From contig NZ_CP041767.1 in NCBI RefSeq assembly GCF_022026395.1, positions 2,326,501-2,390,500 of the forward strand: a DNA stretch of 64,000 nt. The letters run 5' to 3'. The notes under the pieces were generated by a model. That model worked only from the letters and a program-made list of their open reading frames with translations. It did not search any database and had not been told where the DNA came from. The DNA is from Brevibacillus brevis. GTDB taxonomy: Bacteria; Bacillota; Bacilli; Brevibacillales; Brevibacillaceae. Below are positions 15,951 through 28,873 of this stretch, in pieces. The number at the start of each line of letters is the position of its first letter. Position 1 is the first letter of the stretch. Position numbers and translations under genes: made by a program.

Positions 15951-18145
15951 ATAAGCAAATGCGTGAAGCGGTACGGAGTGCAAGTGAGGAATCGGTGGAG
16001 GAAGTGAGGTTTACAAAGGAAATGGAATTGCGGATCAGAGATGCGATTGCAAAGAATAAACACAAGAATCGAAACCGAATTTTCGTGGCTGGTTCGCTGG
16101 CAGCTTGCTTGGCGGTTACTGCTGTGGGAATGCACCAGCAAGGCTGGTTTCCACAGTTGCCAAATGGCAAAAATGTAACGAATGCGATTGCAACGACTGC
16201 TACGGAAACAAATAATAAAGAGGCAAATCAGAACAGTGTAATGGTGTCGGCGGAAGATGCCGTCTTACCATTGAAAAAAGTGATTCCAGCCTTGAGCAAG
16301 ATGACAATAAGAGTGGATCGTACAAGCTATGGATTCAGTGCACTAACTTTACTGGAAGGGGATACTGCGCGTGCCAATGTTGTCTATGATACACAGACAG
16401 GACAAATTGAGAGCTTTACAATAAACGGTGAGCGGAAAGAACAGAAGGAGATAAACTTGCCATCATCCAAGACTGCGGCGAAAGCAGCAAGCGCATTTCT
16501 TCAAGCTTTTTTGGGGGAGGAAAGTAAGACCTATCAGCTCGTCGAGACTCAGATCTACACCGACGAGCATATGGTAAAAGGCCCATGGATGAGCGTGAAT
16601 TATCAACGGATCGAAAACGGCCAGCCCGTTCCGTTCGACGTATTGTCGGTTGGAATTGACGAACGTGAGCAAGTCGCGTTTTTCGGGCGATTGAACAAGA
16701 GCGAACAAGCCTTTTTCACCAAGCTGACAGATGCCATGCCCGATTTGAGCCCATCCCTTCTTCTTTTGGATAAAGAAAAGAACCACGATGGCATGTCATT
16801 CATTTTGGGGAAAACGAACAAAGAGGGTCATGAAGTTTCTCTTGTGATCACTGGCAATGGTCAAGCATTGGAACATTATAGGCTTCTGTTTAAGGATGAA
16901 AAGGAAGCAAAGAGCCAGAAAAGAGCAGAAGAAGCAAAAGCATTGGAGCAAGAGCGACAGTTCCTGAACAAGCTGCTCGGGGCTGATAGCGAGAACTATC
17001 GGTTGTTGGACGCCAACCATCCGGGATTGTACCTGAGATACTATAACGGGATGCCGGTGTTGTCTGATGAAATAAGCATCGAAACAACCGACTCTGGCCA
17101 CCTCGAATATTTCAATAAGGGGCTCGAATCATTTGAGCCGTCGCAGTACCCGGATGTATCGACTGCTGTGTCAGAAGAGGTAGCCATCAAAGAGCTGAGC
17201 GAGCATATGAAGCTTCGGTACGTGCAGAATCCGAGAATACAGCCACAATCAAATCAAGGGGATATGTGGCAGCCCATTCTGGAGTACACACCAGCTGTTT
17301 CCTTCATGCAAAGAGGACGTGAAGATGGGCAGGAGTGGTATATCGACGCGACCAATGGCAAGATGGTGTATGGAACGGGAGATAACGGGCTTGCTTATGA
17401 TCAGTTGAATACGAAGGAAGCACATCCGATCGAATCTCCAAAGGAATACGTCAAGGTTCGCTCCAAGGATGAGGCAAAAGCGTTGCTGCAAGCGGAATTC
17501 GGCATACAAGTGGATGACTCGACCTATAGAGAGAGTAACCGTGACGGACGCAAGGAATACGTCTGGAATGATAAAAATGACAAGTATATCGGCGTAGAAG
17601 TTCTCGCAGAAACAGGCAGTGTCGTCGGGCTGGGGTCACCGCGATCCGATACAGCAGTGACAGTCAAACGCGAGCAAGCGGAAGAGGCTGCACTTGCCTT
17701 TCTGCCTAAATACGTTGATCCAGGCATAAAAGAAGTGCAATTGGCGAAAGTCATACAGCCAGACGAAACGAATCCTGTGTCTTCGGGCGAATGGGAATTC
17801 AGATATCTCATGAGCAAGGATGGCATTCCAGTACAGGATCGCTGGCCGAAAGCGGCTTATTCAGTAACAGTCGATCCGTCTTCTGGCAAAGTGACAAAGT
17901 TCGAAAACTACAGAGAGACGCACGAGTTGGTGGAGCTTCCAGCATCCGACGAGATCGTCTCGAAAGACAAGGCTGTTGAGGCGTATTTACGAGTCATGCC
18001 ATTAAAGCTGGTCTATTTGAGGAGAGATGTGGATGGGCAAAAATTAGCTCAACCAAAGCTGGCGTATGTGCCGTGGAGTGACGAAAAGCTGGCGTTCAAA
18101 TATATTACTCTGGATGCTGTGACAGGCAAGATCATCACCAAATAA
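15941..18145 (+). CDS. Membrane anti-sigma factor with large YcdB/YcdC-like extracellular region
   Basis: The 734-residue protein has a short basic cytoplasmic N-terminus (about residues 1-46), one membrane segment (about 47-65, IFVAGSLAACLAVTAVGMH) and about 670 residues outside. The position directly after and overlapping the ECF sigma gene argues that the N-terminus sequesters that sigma factor. The exterior contains repeated PepSY/YcdB-like modules with recurring features such as YDTQTGQIESF, YIDATNGKMVYG and ITLDAVTGKIITK. This exterior is far larger than in common anti-sigma proteins. Release by proteolysis or ligand binding is inferred, not visible. A terminator follows directly. Confidence 0.8.
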   Translation: MDVDKQMREAVRSASEESVEEVRFTKEMELRIRDAIAKNKHKNRNRIFVAGSLAACLAVTAVGMHQQGWFPQLPNGKNVTNAIATTATETNNKEANQNSVMVSAEDAVLPLKKVIPALSKMTIRVDRTSYGFSALTLLEGDTARANVVYDTQTGQIESFTINGERKEQKEINLPSSKTAAKAASAFLQAFLGEESKTYQLVETQIYTDEHMVKGPWMSVNYQRIENGQPVPFDVLSVGIDEREQVAFFGRLNKSEQAFFTKLTDAMPDLSPSLLLLDKEKNHDGMSFILGKTNKEGHEVSLVITGNGQALEHYRLLFKDEKEAKSQKRAEEAKALEQERQFLNKLLGADSENYRLLDANHPGLYLRYYNGMPVLSDEISIETTDSGHLEYFNKGLESFEPSQYPDVSTAVSEEVAIKELSEHMKLRYVQNPRIQPQSNQGDMWQPILEYTPAVSFMQRGREDGQEWYIDATNGKMVYGTGDNGLAYDQLNTKEAHPIESPKEYVKVRSKDEAKALLQAEFGIQVDDSTYRESNRDGRKEYVWNDKNDKYIGVEVLAETGSVVGLGSPRSDTAVTVKREQAEEAALAFLPKYVDPGIKEVQLAKVIQPDETNPVSSGEWEFRYLMSKDGIPVQDRWPKAAYSVTVDPSSGKVTKFENYRETHELVELPASDEIVSKDKAVEAYLRVMPLKLVYLRRDVDGQKLAQPKLAYVPWSDEKLAFKYITLDAVTGKIITK

Positions 18146-18149
18146 CAAG

Positions 18150-18203
18150 AAAAAAAGGCTATCCCGAAGCCATTCCTGATGGCTTTTGGGATAGCCTTTT
18201 TTA
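18150..18203. terminator. Rho-independent terminator, bidirectional
   Basis: An AAAAAAGGCTATCCC / GGGATAGCCTTTTTT stem with an inner GAAGCCAT / ATGGCTTT stem lies between the anti-sigma gene and the convergent YjcZ-type gene. Confidence 0.88.
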
Positions 18204-18210
18204 CACTTAT

Positions 18211-18318
18211 CTAACAGTCGTCACACGAGCACCCGATAATAACCAACAGGATAAACAGCACGAGCACGATTGCGAAGCAGTCACCGAAGAATCCGTTACC
18301 GCAGAAAGATGTACTCAT
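18211..18318 (-). CDS. YjcZ-family small hydrophobic protein
   Basis: This 35-residue peptide begins MSTSFCGNGFFGD. It continues with the hydrophobic core CFAIVLVLFILLVIIG and ends CSCDDC, the YjcZ/sporulation small-protein pattern. The start at 18318 follows a strong AGGAGGGG on the minus strand. Such peptides are associated with spores in Bacillaceae; the molecular role is unknown. A similar 29-residue copy lies at 48528-48617. A short hairpin (CTGGGC-N4-GCCCAG, about 18376-18391) lies upstream with no clear function. Confidence 0.8.
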   Translation of the reverse strand: MSTSFCGNGFFGDCFAIVLVLFILLVIIGCSCDDC

Positions 18319-18449
18319 CTTTGTTTCCCCTCCTTTCCGTTATACTCCAGTCTATACACGAATGCCGATATTGGACTGGGCGGATGCCCAGCTTAGGCAA
18401 AAATGGGCGGGTAAGAAGAGAAGCTCAGTAAAAAATAGACAATTCACAA

Positions 18450-18479
18450 TTGACGGGGAGACAAAGGGGGTGTTAAGAT
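18450..18479 (+). promoter_or_regulatory. Sigma-A-type promoter of the metH leader
   Basis: TTGACG (18450-18455), an 18-bp spacer and TAAGAT (18474-18479) precede the SAM riboswitch. The rest of the 18319-18531 gap shows only the upstream region of the YjcZ-type gene. Confidence 0.55.
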
Positions 18480-18531
18480 ACTTGCAAACATTCAAGACAT
18501 TTCGCAAACCAACTAAATGACAAGTGTACGA

Positions 18532-18700
18532 CTCTTATCCAGAGAGGCAGAGGGACTGGCCTGATGAAGCCTCGGCAACCGGTAAAAATCCGGTGCCAAT
18601 TCCAGCAAAGCTACGTGCTTTGAAAGATAAGAGGATGTCTCAGGCGTTTTCGTATCTGCTGACAAATCCTCTTCTTTCAAAGAAGAGGATTTTTTATTTA
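18532..18700 (+). promoter_or_regulatory. SAM-I (S-box) riboswitch with terminator
   Basis: The aptamer (18532-18633) shows the conserved S-box path: CTTATC closing with GATAAG, AGAGGCAGAGGGACTGGCC, GATGAAGCC, GGCAACC and GGTGCCAATTCCAGC. The expression platform is a terminator stem AAATCCTCTTCTTT / AAAGAAGAGGATTTTTT (18664-18697). When S-adenosylmethionine binds, the terminator should form and switch off metH and the downstream fusion gene. Confidence 0.95.
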
Positions 18701-18731
18701 CCCAGATGCAAGGGAGAAAAGGGGCACGTCA

Positions 18732-22178
<3,447 letters not shown>

Positions 22179-22223
22179 AACGACGGAGTTTGACCACGTA
22201 TAAATGAAAATGGGAGAGAAGGG

Positions 22224-24095
22224 ATGGAGTTGACGACGAGAAAGAAAGATTTACGAGCCTACTTGAAAGACCACCTCCTAGTCGGAGATGGTGCAATGGC
22301 GACCCAGCTGCACGGGCTGGGCGTCCCAGTTGGCGTCAGCTTTGAAGAGCTGTGTTTGTCCAACCCTCGTTTGGTGCATGAAGTCCATACGTCTTACTAC
22401 CAGGCGGGTGCACGTTTCCTAGAGACAAATACGTATTCTGCCAACCGAGATGCATTGAGCCGTTACGGTTTGGAGCATAAAGTAGCGAGGATTAACCGGC
22501 TTGCAGTCGCCATTGCAAGGGAAGCTGCACAGGATGATGCGTATGTAGCTGGCAGCATCGGATCTATTTTGGCTGGACGGGTGAAGAAAAAGGTATTGGA
22601 TGAATTCCGTGACCAGTATGAGGAACAGGCAATCGCATTGTTGCATGCGGGCGTGGATGGACTGATTCTGGAGACGTTCCTCGATTTGGAGGAGCTGCTT
22701 CTGGCGATCGAGGTAATCCGCCCGCTCACAGATGTACCCGTAATCGCGCAGTTAGCCACTTTGGAAGTAGGGCGTACACGTGATGGCTACGCTTTGACAG
22801 ATGCCTTTTCTGAGCTGAAAGCCGCGGGCGCTGACGTGATCGGACTAAACTGTCGCCTTGGTCCCGCTGAACTCTTACGCTCGTTTGAAAATACAGTGAT
22901 TCCAGAAGATGCACTCTTATCTGTATTCCCGAATGCAGGGCGTCTGGGGATGACTGACGGAGAATACGCTTTTAAATCATCACCTGAATATTTTGGACAG
23001 AGTGCGCTTCGTTTGCGTGAGCAGGGGGTTCGGTTGATTGGCGGATGCTGCGGAACCACACCTGCACATGTGAAGGCGATTGCGGATGCACTTGAGTCAC
23101 TGGAGCCGCAAGCGCGTGTAAACCCGACCATCGTAGCTGGAGATCGTCCTACGATTTCTGTGCAGAACACGAGGGAGAGGGAGAAACCGAGCATTGTCGA
23201 GCGCGTAAAAACCGCAACGACGATCATTGTCGAGTTTGATCCGCCACGTGATCTGGATGCAGACCAATTTCTCCACGGATGCTGCGAGCTGCACAAAGCA
23301 GGAGCGGACGCTATTACGCTGGCGGATAATTCGTTGGCGACAGTTCGGATGAGCAACATGGCACTCGGGGCACTCATGAAGAGCAGACATGGAATCGATC
23401 CACTCTTGCACCTTGCTTGCCGGGACCGCAATCTGATTGGGCAGCAATCGCACTTAATGGGGCTGCACGCTCTGGGGATCGATCAAATATTGGTGATTAC
23501 TGGCGATCCATCACGCTTTGGGGACTTGCCGGGTGCCAGCTCGGTATTTGACGTGACCTCGTTTGATCTAATCCGCATGGTGAAGCAGTTGAACGAAGGT
23601 GTTTCGTTCTCAGGACGTCCGTTAAAGCAAAAAGCCCAGTTCATCGTAGGCGCCGCCTTTAATCCGAATGTCCGAAATATGGATGCTGCTGTTGCCCGAT
23701 TGGAAAAGAAGGTCGAGGCAGGCGCGGATTACATTATGACGCAACCTGTGTACGATGCAGAGTCCATTCGGAATGTGTACGAGGCGACGAAGCATATCGG
23801 CATTCCTGTCTTTATCGGGATCATGCCGTTGACCAGCTCGCGTAATGCGGAGTTCCTGCATAATGAAGTGCCCGGAATCAAACTGTCGACAGAGGCTCTG
23901 GAACGGATGAAAAAGGTTCAGGGAGAAGCCGCCAGACAGGAAGGAATTGCAATCGCGAAGGAATTGGTCGACACGGCCGTTCGTTACTTCAATGGTATCT
24001 ATCTGATTACACCGTTCAATTATTACGAGATGGCGGCAGAGCTCATTTCATATACACGCCAGCAAAGCTCTTTGGTGAAGATGGCCCAGGCTTAA
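22224..24095 (+). CDS. yitJ: Homocysteine S-methyltransferase / methylenetetrahydrofolate reductase fusion
   Basis: This 623-residue two-domain protein has an N-terminal homocysteine/betaine-type barrel (about residues 1-290) with the zinc site GGCCGTTP at about 273-280. A C-terminal MTHFR barrel (about 320-615) shows LITGDPSRFGDLP-like FAD/folate motifs and MTQPVYDAE. It should supply 5-methyltetrahydrofolate for methionine synthesis. It lies 45 bp after metH with its own GGGAGAGAAGG, within the same SAM-riboswitch operon. The fusion matches B. subtilis YitJ. Whether the first domain is catalytically important beside MetH is unknown. Confidence 0.93.
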   Translation: MELTTRKKDLRAYLKDHLLVGDGAMATQLHGLGVPVGVSFEELCLSNPRLVHEVHTSYYQAGARFLETNTYSANRDALSRYGLEHKVARINRLAVAIAREAAQDDAYVAGSIGSILAGRVKKKVLDEFRDQYEEQAIALLHAGVDGLILETFLDLEELLLAIEVIRPLTDVPVIAQLATLEVGRTRDGYALTDAFSELKAAGADVIGLNCRLGPAELLRSFENTVIPEDALLSVFPNAGRLGMTDGEYAFKSSPEYFGQSALRLREQGVRLIGGCCGTTPAHVKAIADALESLEPQARVNPTIVAGDRPTISVQNTREREKPSIVERVKTATTIIVEFDPPRDLDADQFLHGCCELHKAGADAITLADNSLATVRMSNMALGALMKSRHGIDPLLHLACRDRNLIGQQSHLMGLHALGIDQILVITGDPSRFGDLPGASSVFDVTSFDLIRMVKQLNEGVSFSGRPLKQKAQFIVGAAFNPNVRNMDAAVARLEKKVEAGADYIMTQPVYDAESIRNVYEATKHIGIPVFIGIMPLTSSRNAEFLHNEVPGIKLSTEALERMKKVQGEAARQEGIAIAKELVDTAVRYFNGIYLITPFNYYEMAAELISYTRQQSSLVKMAQA

Positions 24096-24118
24096 CGGTT
24101 TTACGCCAGATATATAGG

Positions 24119-24173
24119 GAAGGCCCATTGTATAGACAGGCTATAGCCTTGCTTCTAATACACATGGGCCTTC
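24119..24173. terminator. Stem-loop at convergent gene ends
   Basis: GAAGGCCCATTGTA pairs with TACACATGGGCCTTC with one bulge, and AGGCTATAGCCT forms a palindrome in the loop. One arm overlaps the last codons of the minus-strand kinase-like gene. There is no good T run, so terminator function is uncertain. Confidence 0.5.
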
Positions 24174-25144
24174 ATTTCGTTTAGCATAAAGGCGGTCTTG
24201 AGAGCTTCCCGATTGCAAAACTGTTGAATCTCCGCAAGGTCCATCTGGGCATACAGCTTTTTGCGTAAAAAACGTTCAATGATATGCGGGAAAGTGAGAT
24301 CGACAAAGAGCAAATGCAGTTGCTCCATCGAAAGGGGATTTTCTTGGAGATAGCCACGCAATATATGAGAGAACAATTCCTCGTTCCACTGGTCATTTTT
24401 TCGCATAGCAAGGGATAGAACACGGGCAATGTCTTTGGACGGAAAATCGTAACGAACGTCCTCCCAGTCAATGATCGCAATTCTTTGATTACTGACGAGC
24501 AAATTCCCATTATTAAAATCTCCATGACAGAGAAAATGGTTGGTTAAGGGTTCCCTTTTCCATTTCGAAAAGTATGGAGAGGATATCAAATGTTCCTTTG
24601 CTGTGATCCCGGCTTGTTTAAAAAAAGGAAGGTATTCCGCGATCACAGCGTATTTTTGATCATTCTTCCCGGCATATTGAAGCTCCCACTTCTCAAGGGC
24701 AGCTAAATCTGTCTTGTACTCCACGGTCCATTTTTCTGCGCCATTATAAAGGTTGCCATGCTTGGAAGAAAAACCGAGCGACCTCATATGAAATTTGCCC
24801 AATACCGAGCCGATCCGTTCCATTCGAATAGGGGAGTTATACGCGATATTTGGCCAGGATAGCCTTTGATGGAGAACGAAAAGATTTTCCTTATGAGTTA
24901 TGTAACGCTTATTATTTTTGGTTCGTTGAATGTCGGGGATGAGTACGTCTTTTTTCCGCAAATGCGCTTCAGCATCCAGGATGAAATGTAAACGTTCCTT
25001 TTGCAGAGGGGAAGCTTTTCCAATGAATTTGCCATTGGATGTTTCCAAGTAAATGACGAGTGATTTGGGTGTATCCCGAATGGTCTTGTGATGCAAAACA
25101 GTCATATCGTATTTGATCTGGATTTTTTTGATGAGGTCGTCCAC
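24155..25144 (-). CDS. CotS-family kinase-like protein
   Basis: This 329-residue protein has the aminoglycoside/choline kinase-like fold. The catalytic loop is LCHGDFNNGNLL (about residues 205-216) and the metal-binding motif is IIDWED (about 224-229). The N-lobe is divergent. In endospore formers this branch includes CotS and YtaA, spore coat-associated proteins, and that is the most likely class. The start codon is GTG at 25144 with AAGGAGGGG upstream. It stands alone between convergent yitJ and a same-strand glycosylase gene. No sporulation promoter was clear. Confidence 0.75.
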   Translation of the reverse strand: MDDLIKKIQIKYDMTVLHHKTIRDTPKSLVIYLETSNGKFIGKASPLQKERLHFILDAEAHLRKKDVLIPDIQRTKNNKRYITHKENLFVLHQRLSWPNIAYNSPIRMERIGSVLGKFHMRSLGFSSKHGNLYNGAEKWTVEYKTDLAALEKWELQYAGKNDQKYAVIAEYLPFFKQAGITAKEHLISSPYFSKWKREPLTNHFLCHGDFNNGNLLVSNQRIAIIDWEDVRYDFPSKDIARVLSLAMRKNDQWNEELFSHILRGYLQENPLSMEQLHLLFVDLTFPHIIERFLRKKLYAQMDLAEIQQFCNREALKTAFMLNEMKAHVY

Positions 25145-25217
25145 TGCTGATGCCCCTCCTTGCGTACAGAGCTACAAGTATTGTACGGAAGAATAGGGGT
25201 GAATGACACTAAAGGAT

Positions 25218-25796
25218 CTACTTAGCAGGAGAGGGAAGAGGGTGCCAATTCATTTCGCGTAAAAAATGACTCAGCTCAGTAAACTTGGCGATTCGTTCCT
25301 CACGTGTAAAAGATGCGTTAGCCCCACTTGTAGACGGGACGACAAACACATAGCTGCCTGACCAATCTTCTGTCCCAAAGTACCTGATTGGCTGAAGCCC
25401 CAGTGAAATTGCTTGTTTTTTTTGTCCAGTCGCGTGACGAAAAGCAGTAATGCCATTAAAACAGATGACACGAGGCCGGTAAGTCTGGATCATTTGGACG
25501 AACAGCTCTGCCCCTGCAGCAAAATCCTCATTGCGCAGGTCTGTTGCGGAGCGGGTAGGGCGTGAGACCAGATCGGTAATACCATAGTTGTAGTCTAAGA
25601 GGGTAGCAGTTTCCTCTGGCAAGAGCTTGTGAGGTGTCAGGCCTCCTTCGTACAATCCGCGCCAAAACAGGTTGGCTGGATTGGCGTAGTGAAAACCCGT
25701 CCTAGCTGATATACGCCCTGGATTGATCCCGCAAAATAAGACTGCCAAATCGCGGCGTATGTATGTAGGCAACCATTTTTCTGTGAACTCGACCAA
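25218..25796 (-). CDS. mug: Mismatch-specific uracil/thymine-DNA glycosylase (Mug-like)
   Basis: This 192-residue protein of the uracil-DNA glycosylase superfamily should excise uracil or thymine from G:U/G:T mispairs. Motif 1 is GINPGRISARTGFHYANP with the characteristic NPG, followed by NLFWRGLYEGG. The second catalytic-loop region is VVPSTSGANASF. The TTG at 25796 is chosen because AGGAGGGG sits six bases upstream and the protein then starts close to motif 1 as in homologues. It is followed at distance by a small gene on the same strand with its own terminator. Confidence 0.88.
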   Translation of the reverse strand: MVEFTEKWLPTYIRRDLAVLFCGINPGRISARTGFHYANPANLFWRGLYEGGLTPHKLLPEETATLLDYNYGITDLVSRPTRSATDLRNEDFAAGAELFVQMIQTYRPRVICFNGITAFRHATGQKKQAISLGLQPIRYFGTEDWSGSYVFVVPSTSGANASFTREERIAKFTELSHFLREMNWHPLPSPAK

Positions 25797-25852
25797 AGCG
25801 AACCCCTCCTGTTTACCACATTGTAGCACATCAGTGAGCGCTTTCAGAAAGA

Positions 25853-25882
25853 AGCAAAAAAAGCTGCCAGACTCGGCAGCTT
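25853..25882 (-). terminator. Rho-independent terminator
   Basis: On the minus strand the stem AAGCTGCC / GGCAGCTT with loop GAGTCT is followed by seven T. It ends the small gene at 25911-26060. Confidence 0.85.
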
Positions 25883-25910
25883 CAGGTTATATTGGATCAA
25901 GTAACGGATC

Positions 25911-26060
25911 TTAGAGCTGGGGATGCGGATACGGCAGCACTTGCTGTGGCTCGTTGAACGTGAATTGCTCCATTTCATTCCGGACGTATCTTTTCGTCTC
26001 GAATGGAACGACTTCTTGTTCTTCATTACCCCACAACCAATTCGACAGCATTTGTATCAT
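25911..26060 (-). CDS. Small hypothetical protein
   Basis: This 49-residue peptide begins MIQMLSNWLWGNEEQE and ends in a proline-rich PQQVLPYPHPQL. The ATG at 26060 is favoured by GGAGGG seven bases upstream; a 67-codon upstream extension in frame has no such support. It has its own terminator, which argues for a real transcript. It is acidic in the middle, with no membrane segment and no recognised family. Confidence 0.6.
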   Translation of the reverse strand: MIQMLSNWLWGNEEQEVVPFETKRYVRNEMEQFTFNEPQQVLPYPHPQL

Positions 26061-26268
26061 AAGGATACCCTCCACTTTGTGGAAATGTTTTACATGTTCA
26101 TCATACTCCAGTTGAGGGCATTTTTGGTTGGGCAGGTGTGAATAAGGCGTGAAGAAATCGTGGATAGAACGTGAACAAAATTGAAGCGATTTCACAGGGC
26201 TTCGAAAAAAAGCGAAAAGAAATCCGCCTGTACGAACGGACTCTTTCCGCTTTTTTGCCATGTCATTT

Positions 26269-26988
26269 CTATGGATTGGTGGACCACAGTCCAGCGGATT
26301 TCACAAAGATGCGTTTGTTCAGTTTCAGCTGGCTAACCACGAACTCAGCAATATCCTCAGGCTGCATCGTCTTCTCAGGATTTCCGTCTGTCAGACCCAA
26401 GTCCAAAGCCAAATCGGTAGCTACCGTACTCGGAGTCAGCGCCGTGACGCGGATATTGTGTTTGCGTACTTCAAGAGCCAAAGACTCCGTCAGACCAAGA
26501 ACACCGAACTTGGATGCGCTGTACGCACTGGTAAGAGGAGCACCTTTTTGTCCTGCTGTGGAAGAGATGTTGATAATGTCACCGGCGTTTTGTTCAATCA
26601 TACCTGGGAGCACCGCGCGAGTCACGTAATAGACACCCATCAAGTTAACTTGGATGATTTGCTCCCATTCACTTGTTTCCAGCTCCATGAACTTGCCGAA
26701 TTTGGCAACGCCCGCATTATTGATCAGGATATCAATCTGACCCAGTTCATTTTTGATAGAAGCAATAGCTGTTGTGACAGCATTGTAATTGGAGACGTCT
26801 GCGGTCGCAGTCGCTACCTTGACGCCGTATGCTTCTACTTCCTTGGCGACTTGCTTCAGACTTTCCTCAGAGCGAGCCAAGAGACCGAGATGCACGCCTT
26901 CCTTTGCGAGAGCGATCGCAATTGCGCGGCCAATACCTTTACCTGCACCCGTAATGAATGCGGTTTTTCCTTTTAGATCGATAGCCAA
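26269..26988 (-). CDS. Short-chain dehydrogenase/reductase (FabG-like)
   Basis: This 239-residue classical SDR has the cofactor motif TGAGKGIG (about residues 14-21), NNAG near residue 90, a catalytic serine in INISS and the YSASK dyad near residue 152-156. The sequence is close to 3-oxoacyl-ACP reductase-type enzymes, which reduce a ketone with NADPH. It resembles the YoxD-like paralogues more than an fab operon member, because no fatty-acid synthesis genes are near. It stands alone after the M32 peptidase gene on the minus strand. The substrate is unknown. Confidence 0.85.
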   Translation of the reverse strand: MAIDLKGKTAFITGAGKGIGRAIAIALAKEGVHLGLLARSEESLKQVAKEVEAYGVKVATATADVSNYNAVTTAIASIKNELGQIDILINNAGVAKFGKFMELETSEWEQIIQVNLMGVYYVTRAVLPGMIEQNAGDIINISSTAGQKGAPLTSAYSASKFGVLGLTESLALEVRKHNIRVTALTPSTVATDLALDLGLTDGNPEKTMQPEDIAEFVVSQLKLNKRIFVKSAGLWSTNP

Positions 26989-27116
26989 ACGAAAAACACT
27001 CCTTTTTCAAGACAATAGGAATCTCATGTATATTGTGCAGTGTACTAGCATTTATCCCTGGGGGGAAGGATGCACTTTTATGTACGTAGGTTACGAAAAG
27101 TAACTGTTGAAAATGG

Positions 27117-27145
27117 AAATGTCCTCCCTGAGTAGGGAGAACATT
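27117..27145 (-). terminator. Putative terminator after the M32 peptidase gene
   Basis: On the minus strand AATGTTCTCCCT-ACTC-AGGGAGGACATT forms a stem with one mismatch, followed by a T-rich stretch. The rest of the 26989-27166 gap shows nothing clear. Confidence 0.6.
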
Positions 27146-27166
27146 GGGGAGCAAGGGGAGAACTAC

Positions 27167-28687
27167 TTACAGCTTGTATACGTCTGTGTATTTTTTCTCG
27201 AGGTAATTCATTAAGTAAGTAGCATTTGTACCTTCGCCAGTAATCGCTTGAACGAGTTCACGAGGGCTCTTCATTTTACCGTACTGATGGATTTTTTCCT
27301 TGAGCCACTCACGGATCGGCGCGAAATCGCCATTCGCGATCAGCTCCTCGTAACCGTTAATCTCATTCTCCATAACGTGGACGAATTGTGCCGCATACAC
27401 ATTACCCAGCGAGTAAGTCGGGAAGTAACCGATCATTCCGCCTGACCAGTGTACATCCTGAAGCACACCCAATGTATCTGTCGGTGGCTCGACACCCAGG
27501 TATTCTTTCATTTTTTCGTTCCAGATTTTTGGCAGATCAGCCACCTGAATGGTTTGATTGATCAAGCCTTTCTCGATTTCGTAGCGGATCATGACATGCA
27601 GGTTGTACGTCAACTCATCTGCCTCTGTCCGGATAAAGGAAGGAGTAACAGCGTTAACCGCACGATGCAGATCTTCTACAGACACTCCTTCGAACTGGGT
27701 AGGGAACGCTTTTTGCAAGTCCGCAAAAAAGTGATTCCAGAATGGCAGACTGCGTCCGACCATGTTTTCCCAGTAGCGGGATTGAGACTCGTGAATCCCC
27801 ATGGAGGTACCATCGCACAGTGGTGTGAACAGCAGTTCTGGATTGATGTTCTGCTCGTACATCGCGTGTCCAGCCTCGTGAATACAACTGAAGAGTGCAG
27901 AATTGAAATCATTTTCAGCGTAGCGCGTCGTAATGCGAACATCCCCAGGGTTGAAGGTGGTGCAGAACGGATGCGCACTACGATCCATGCGACCAGACGT
28001 GAAGTCGTATCCGATTTTCTCGAGGATATAACGGCTGAATGCTTCCTGGTCTGCCACTGGGAAGTTTTTTGTCAAGAAGGATGTGTCTGGCTTGTTCGGA
28101 GAGTCGGCGATCGCTTTTACCAGCTTGACGGTTTTCTCACGCAAGGTAGCAAAGATCGGATCGAGCTGGTCGACAGTCATGCCAGGCTCATACATGTCCA
28201 AGAGGGTGTTGTATTTGTTTTTGCCGTCATGACCCCAATATTCGATGAACTCGAGCTGGAAGTTCACGATTTTCTCGAGGTACGGCTGGAACATGGAAAA
28301 GTCGTTGTTGGCACGAGCTTCTTCCCACACTGTTTCTGCCTTGGCGGTCAGTACAACGTACTCTTGATGCCTGTCAGCAGGAATTTTCTTGTTGCGGTCA
28401 AATTCCTTTTTGCATTCCAGCACACTGTGACGGGTAATTTCATCCAATGTTTCGAGGACAGATGGCTCACTTAGCTCTGTCAAAAGCGCTTCCATTTCTT
28501 TAGACGTCGCCAGCTTGAATTGCTCGCCTGCCAATGTCCCGATGATTTCGGAACGGGCATCCATTCCATTGCGAGGAGCTTGTGTAGCCTTGTCCCAATA
28601 AAGAACGTTCAGTGCTTGCGTGTAGCTGGTTATTTTCTTCACATAGTCACGGAATTCGGCCGCACGTGTTTCCACAGTCGTTGACAT
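27167..28687 (-). CDS. ypwA: M32 family metallocarboxypeptidase (Taq/YpwA type)
   Basis: This 506-residue soluble zinc carboxypeptidase removes C-terminal residues. The zinc-binding helix is HEAGHAMYEQ (about residues 265-274), preceded by the family-specific HPFCTTFNPGDVRITTRY and followed by GTSMGIHESQSRYWEN, which supplies the third ligand. Length is typical of the family. It is transcribed away from prfC, with a short divergent promoter region between them, and is probably monocistronic. Long open frames on the opposite strand are codon-pattern shadows. Confidence 0.95.
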   Translation of the reverse strand: MSTTVETRAAEFRDYVKKITSYTQALNVLYWDKATQAPRNGMDARSEIIGTLAGEQFKLATSKEMEALLTELSEPSVLETLDEITRHSVLECKKEFDRNKKIPADRHQEYVVLTAKAETVWEEARANNDFSMFQPYLEKIVNFQLEFIEYWGHDGKNKYNTLLDMYEPGMTVDQLDPIFATLREKTVKLVKAIADSPNKPDTSFLTKNFPVADQEAFSRYILEKIGYDFTSGRMDRSAHPFCTTFNPGDVRITTRYAENDFNSALFSCIHEAGHAMYEQNINPELLFTPLCDGTSMGIHESQSRYWENMVGRSLPFWNHFFADLQKAFPTQFEGVSVEDLHRAVNAVTPSFIRTEADELTYNLHVMIRYEIEKGLINQTIQVADLPKIWNEKMKEYLGVEPPTDTLGVLQDVHWSGGMIGYFPTYSLGNVYAAQFVHVMENEINGYEELIANGDFAPIREWLKEKIHQYGKMKSPRELVQAITGEGTNATYLMNYLEKKYTDVYKL

Positions 28688-28873
28688 AGGGTTCCTCCTG
28701 TAAATTTGTCATGTTCTGGTAATCAATATGTACGTCATGCAGTCAAAAAATTTTTACTACTGAATATTATATCGGTTTAACAAAAAATTACTAGGTGGAT
28801 GCGGCAAGCATTTGTCGGTATAATCGTAGAGGATACGAATGTGTTACTTATTTGCGATGACAGGAGAATGAAG

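Noticed and set aside
27449-28474. 341-codon plus-strand frame antisense to the M32 peptidase gene
   Set aside because: It lies fully inside a clear metallopeptidase gene and shows no domain or start signal.
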